From NCBI GenBank assembly GCA_021790695.1, contig JAJYGJ010000118.1, positions 5,861 to 14,125 of the forward strand: 8,265 nucleotides of DNA. The letters are read 5' to 3'. The notes beneath the pieces are model-generated. The model was not told the DNA's origin and did no database searches. It worked only from the letters and a program-made list of their open reading frames with translations. Positions 6,218-8,265 of the stretch are shown one piece after another (the stretch's first letter is position 1; every line of letters starts with the position of its first letter). Source of the DNA: Nitrospirota bacterium. Lineage in GTDB: Bacteria > Nitrospirota > Thermodesulfovibrionia > Thermodesulfovibrionales > JdFR-88. The translations under genes and the position numbers were made by a program.

Positions 6218-7312
6218 CTAGCCGCCCCCGATGAGCCTCATTATATCGTTTCTTATCGCAAAGACCATCAGGGTCACAAGGAGCACGAGCCCTATCCGCT
6301 GAAGGTTTACCTGGACGGCCTCGCTCAAGGGCTTTCCCCTGGCGGCCTCGACCGCCAGGAAAAACAGATGGCCGCCGTCCAGAAGCGGCACGGGCAGGAT
6401 ATTGAGGATCGCCAGGTTTATGCTTATGAAGGCCATGAACATGAGGTAGGAAAACACGCCCATCGAGGCCGCCTTGCCGGACTCCTGCACTATCGTAATC
6501 GGGCCGCCGATCGTCTTCAAGGAAAAAGCGCCGGTCATCAGGTTTTTTACCGCGCCCACCACAAAGGCGGAGAGCCTCCACGTCGCAACGGCCGCCTTGA
6601 CGGGCACGGCCGGGATGTCTTTGGCCTCAATGACGTAAAAGGGCACGGCGGGGCCCGCCCTCTCCACGCCTATCCTCCCGACCGTCACCTCCCGCCCCTG
6701 CATTGTCTTCTCCCGGACGGCGCCCGCGACAACCTCGAAATCGAGCGTCCGGCCGCCCCTCTTCACGGTAAGCGTAAGCCTTTGGCCTGGCTTGGAGCTT
6801 ACATACTCGACAAGGTCGAACCAGGTGGACACGGGCCTGCCGTTTACGCCCGTTATGATGTCGCCCGGCATGAGCCCCGCCCTCCGGGCGGGGGAATCTT
6901 TCAGGACGGCCCCTATCTTCGGCGTTATGTCGCCAAGCCTGGGGATGTTTACCGGCAGCCTGGCGGCAAGGATCGCGGCCAGTATGACGAAGGTCAGGAG
7001 GACGTTAAAGAGGGGGCCTGCGAAGGCGATCAGCGCACGCTTCCATACCGGCTGAAAATTAAACGCGAAGGCCTTCTCCTCCGGGGCAAGCTCCTCGCCC
7101 TCTTCCTCGCCCAGCATCTTCACGTATCCGCCCAGCGGCAGCGCGGATATCATGTACTCGGTGCCGCCCTTTTTGAACCCGGCCACCCTGGGCCCGAAAC
7201 CCAGGGAAAATTTAAGCACCTTCACCCCGAGCAACTTCGCAAAGAGGAAATGGCCTGATTCGTGAACGAATATGAGAACCCCCAGGAGAACGGCGGCCCA
7301 AAAGAGAATCAA
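6218..7312 (-). CDS. rseP: Site-2 intramembrane zinc metalloprotease RseP (RIP family)
   Basis: RseP-type proteases cut single-span membrane proteins within the bilayer, classically anti-sigma factors in envelope stress and leftover signal peptides. The 364-residue protein has the zinc-binding HESGH (17-21) in its first membrane segment, FGPRV/GGYVKM loops (39-65), a second segment (about 92-118), one PDZ domain (about 128-195, with AGLMPGDIITGVNGRPV), and NILPVPLLDGGH (304-315), whose Asp312 is the third zinc ligand. A last hydrophobic segment is at about 339-354. E. coli RseP has two PDZ domains and about 450 residues; the one-PDZ form of about 360 residues is common elsewhere. No ATG precedes the HExxH motif. 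The TTG at 7312 is supported by AAGGAG 9 nt upstream and overlaps the dxr stop by 4 nt (TTGA). The dxr-rseP order is widely conserved. No candidate substrate or anti-sigma gene is present here. Confidence 0.95.
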   Translation of the reverse strand: MILFWAAVLLGVLIFVHESGHFLFAKLLGVKVLKFSLGFGPRVAGFKKGGTEYMISALPLGGYVKMLGEEEGEELAPEEKAFAFNFQPVWKRALIAFAGPLFNVLLTFVILAAILAARLPVNIPRLGDITPKIGAVLKDSPARRAGLMPGDIITGVNGRPVSTWFDLVEYVSSKPGQRLTLTVKRGGRTLDFEVVAGAVREKTMQGREVTVGRIGVERAGPAVPFYVIEAKDIPAVPVKAAVATWRLSAFVVGAVKNLMTGAFSLKTIGGPITIVQESGKAASMGVFSYLMFMAFISINLAILNILPVPLLDGGHLFFLAVEAARGKPLSEAVQVNLQRIGLVLLVTLMVFAIRNDIMRLIGGG

Positions 7313-8265
7313 AAAATCCTTCTCCTTCTATCCAGTCTTATTTGATCTATAAGGACCGAAGCGGATTTCCTCGCGTCTGAATCCGCCTGGATTACGCTCT
7401 TCTCATCGGCGAGATCCCGGCGCTCGCAGCACCCCATCGTCTGTTTTATTATAGCAGGAATGTCGTTAAACCCTATTTCTCCGGCAAGAAAGGCCCCGAC
7501 GGCGGCCTCGTTTGCGGCGTTTAAAACGGCGGGGGCCGAGCCGCCCTCCCTGAGCGCCTGGTAGGCGTAGAGCAGGCACGGAAAGGCGCCGGTGTCGGGC
7601 TCCGCGAACGAAAGGTTTTGAAGACGGGCCAGGTCCGGGGGCGGGACCGCCCCGGGGAGCCTTTCCGGCCAGGAAAGGGCATAAGCGATGGGCCCTTTCA
7701 TGTCCGGCAGGGCGAGTTGGGCGATGACCGAGCCGTCCGGGAACTCCACCATCGAATGAACGATGCTCTGCGGATGGACAAGGACCCTTATCCGCTCCGG
7801 CGGCAGGCCGAACAGGTGATGGGCCTCTATCACCTCCAGCCCCTTGTTCATAAGGGTCGCCGAATCCACGGATATCTTCCTTCCCATTTGCCAGTTCGGA
7901 TGGCTTATCGCCATTTCGGCGGTCACGCCTTCAAGCTCCCGCGCGCTCCTGCCCAGAAACGGGCCGCCGGAGGCGGTAAGGATTATGTCGCCCTTGAAGT
8001 CCCCGTTCGAGGCCCCGTTCAGGCACTGGAAGATCGCGCTGTGCTCGCTGTCCACGGGCAATATGCGGACGCCGCATCTGACGGCCTCCGCCATGACTAT
8101 CTCTCCGGCCGTGACCAGGGCCTCCTTGTTGGCAAGCCCGACGTCCTTGCCGGCCCTGATGGCGGCCAGGGTGGGGGCCAGCCCGGCAAACCCGACAATA
8201 GCCGAGATCACGAATGTGGCGCCTTCGTAAGCGGCCACCTTGAGCACCCCTTCCCCGCCGCTTAG
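7309..8265 (-). CDS. dxr: 1-deoxy-D-xylulose 5-phosphate reductoisomerase, 5' end beyond window
   Basis: Dxr converts 1-deoxy-D-xylulose 5-phosphate to 2-C-methyl-D-erythritol 4-phosphate with NADPH, the committed step of the MEP isoprenoid pathway. The frame is open to the right edge, giving 318 visible residues starting Leu-Ser-Gly-Gly-Glu-Gly. The GTG at 8247 is internal, not a start. Visible motifs (fragment numbering) are GLANKEALVTAG (43-54), PVDSEHSAIF with metal ligands Asp72 and Glu74, TASGGPF (97-103), HPNWQMGRKISVDSATLMNK (122-141) followed by GLE with ligand Glu144, VHPQSIVHSMVEFPDGS (163-179) and LNAANEAAVGAFL. By comparison with E. coli Dxr (398 residues, Asp150/Glu152), about 78 N-terminal residues, including the NADPH-binding glycine loop, are missing beyond the edge. 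The C-terminus is Arg-rich (LDRRRRIF), and its codons carry the rseP ribosome site. The stop overlaps the rseP start by 4 nt. Confidence 0.96.
   Translation of the reverse strand, partial: LSGGEGVLKVAAYEGATFVISAIVGFAGLAPTLAAIRAGKDVGLANKEALVTAGEIVMAEAVRCGVRILPVDSEHSAIFQCLNGASNGDFKGDIILTASGGPFLGRSARELEGVTAEMAISHPNWQMGRKISVDSATLMNKGLEVIEAHHLFGLPPERIRVLVHPQSIVHSMVEFPDGSVIAQLALPDMKGPIAYALSWPERLPGAVPPPDLARLQNLSFAEPDTGAFPCLLYAYQALREGGSAPAVLNAANEAAVGAFLAGEIGFNDIPAIIKQTMGCCERRDLADEKSVIQADSDARKSASVLIDQIRLDRRRRIF
7317..7329 (-). promoter_or_regulatory. Ribosome-binding site that fixes the rseP TTG start
   Basis: The minus strand reads AGAAGGAGAAGGA here, inside the last dxr codons. The AAGGAG core (7327-7322) is 9 nt from the TTG at 7312. 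This purine-rich site is the strongest Shine-Dalgarno match I found in the window and supports initiation at the unusual TTG codon. Confidence 0.65.

Noticed and set aside
5645..7258. 537-codon open frame on the plus strand opposite NUDIX and rseP.
   Set aside because: It spans three genes identified by clear motifs on the other strand; its composition is typical of an antisense frame and it shows no domain.
6218..7312. RseP lacking the second PDZ domain as a truncation.
   Set aside because: One-PDZ site-2 proteases of about 360 residues are common; HESGH and the LDGG motif are both intact.
8241..8247. GTG at 8247 as the start of dxr.
   Set aside because: The frame continues upstream to the window edge, and the N-terminal NADPH-binding part is absent from the window, so the gene is cut by the edge.
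7618..8265. 215-codon plus-strand open frame opposite dxr, reaching the window edge.
   Set aside because: Opposite strongly conserved dxr codons; no motif or ribosome site supports it.

Overview
All recognisable genes in this window lie on the minus strand, so it reads biologically from right to left: dxr (5' end missing) > rseP > NUDIX hydrolase > rfaE2-type heptose-1-phosphate adenylyltransferase > mfd > putative outer-membrane beta-barrel > tatA/B-type gene > tatC (3' end missing). The source looks like a diderm (Gram-negative-type) bacterium. The evidence is an LPS-heptose activation enzyme, a predicted outer-membrane protein with a signal peptide, a site-2 protease and Tat translocase genes. 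The DNA is GC-rich but uses AGG (Arg) and ATA (Ile) freely. Together with the single-PDZ RseP, this would fit a Desulfobacterota- or Nitrospirota-like lineage. That placement is an inference; no rRNA or marker alignment is available here.

Right block (8265 to about 2058): dxr, rseP, NUDIX, rfaE2 and mfd are packed as one apparent transcription unit. Junctions are a 4-nt overlap (dxr/rseP), a directly abutting stop and start (rseP/NUDIX), a 32-nt overlap (NUDIX/rfaE2) and a 16-nt gap (rfaE2/mfd). The barrel gene follows mfd after 1 nt. The unit combines isoprenoid precursor synthesis (MEP pathway), intramembrane proteolysis in the envelope, nucleotide housecleaning, ADP-heptose production and transcription-coupled repair. 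Two starts (rseP and the NUDIX gene) appear to be TTG.

Middle gap (1074-1270, 197 bp): this is the only real intergenic space. It is AT-richer than its surroundings. It holds a TATAAT hexamer on the minus strand, two small hairpins, and an 11-bp perfect inverted repeat whose promoter-distal arm covers the Shine-Dalgarno region of the tatA/B gene.

Left block (1073 to 1): a TatB-like gene overlaps tatC by 8 nt. tatC runs off the left edge after 256 codons, apparently missing only its C-terminal tail.

No mobile element, CRISPR array, tRNA or rRNA was seen, and the long plus-strand open frames are antisense shadows of the genes above. I do not see a clearly new multi-gene system. The points most worth checking are the single in-frame amber codon between rseP and the NUDIX gene, the possible RBS-masking stem-loop before the tat genes, a non-consensus motif V in Mfd, and the uncharacterised barrel with a T9 run in its signal-peptide codons.
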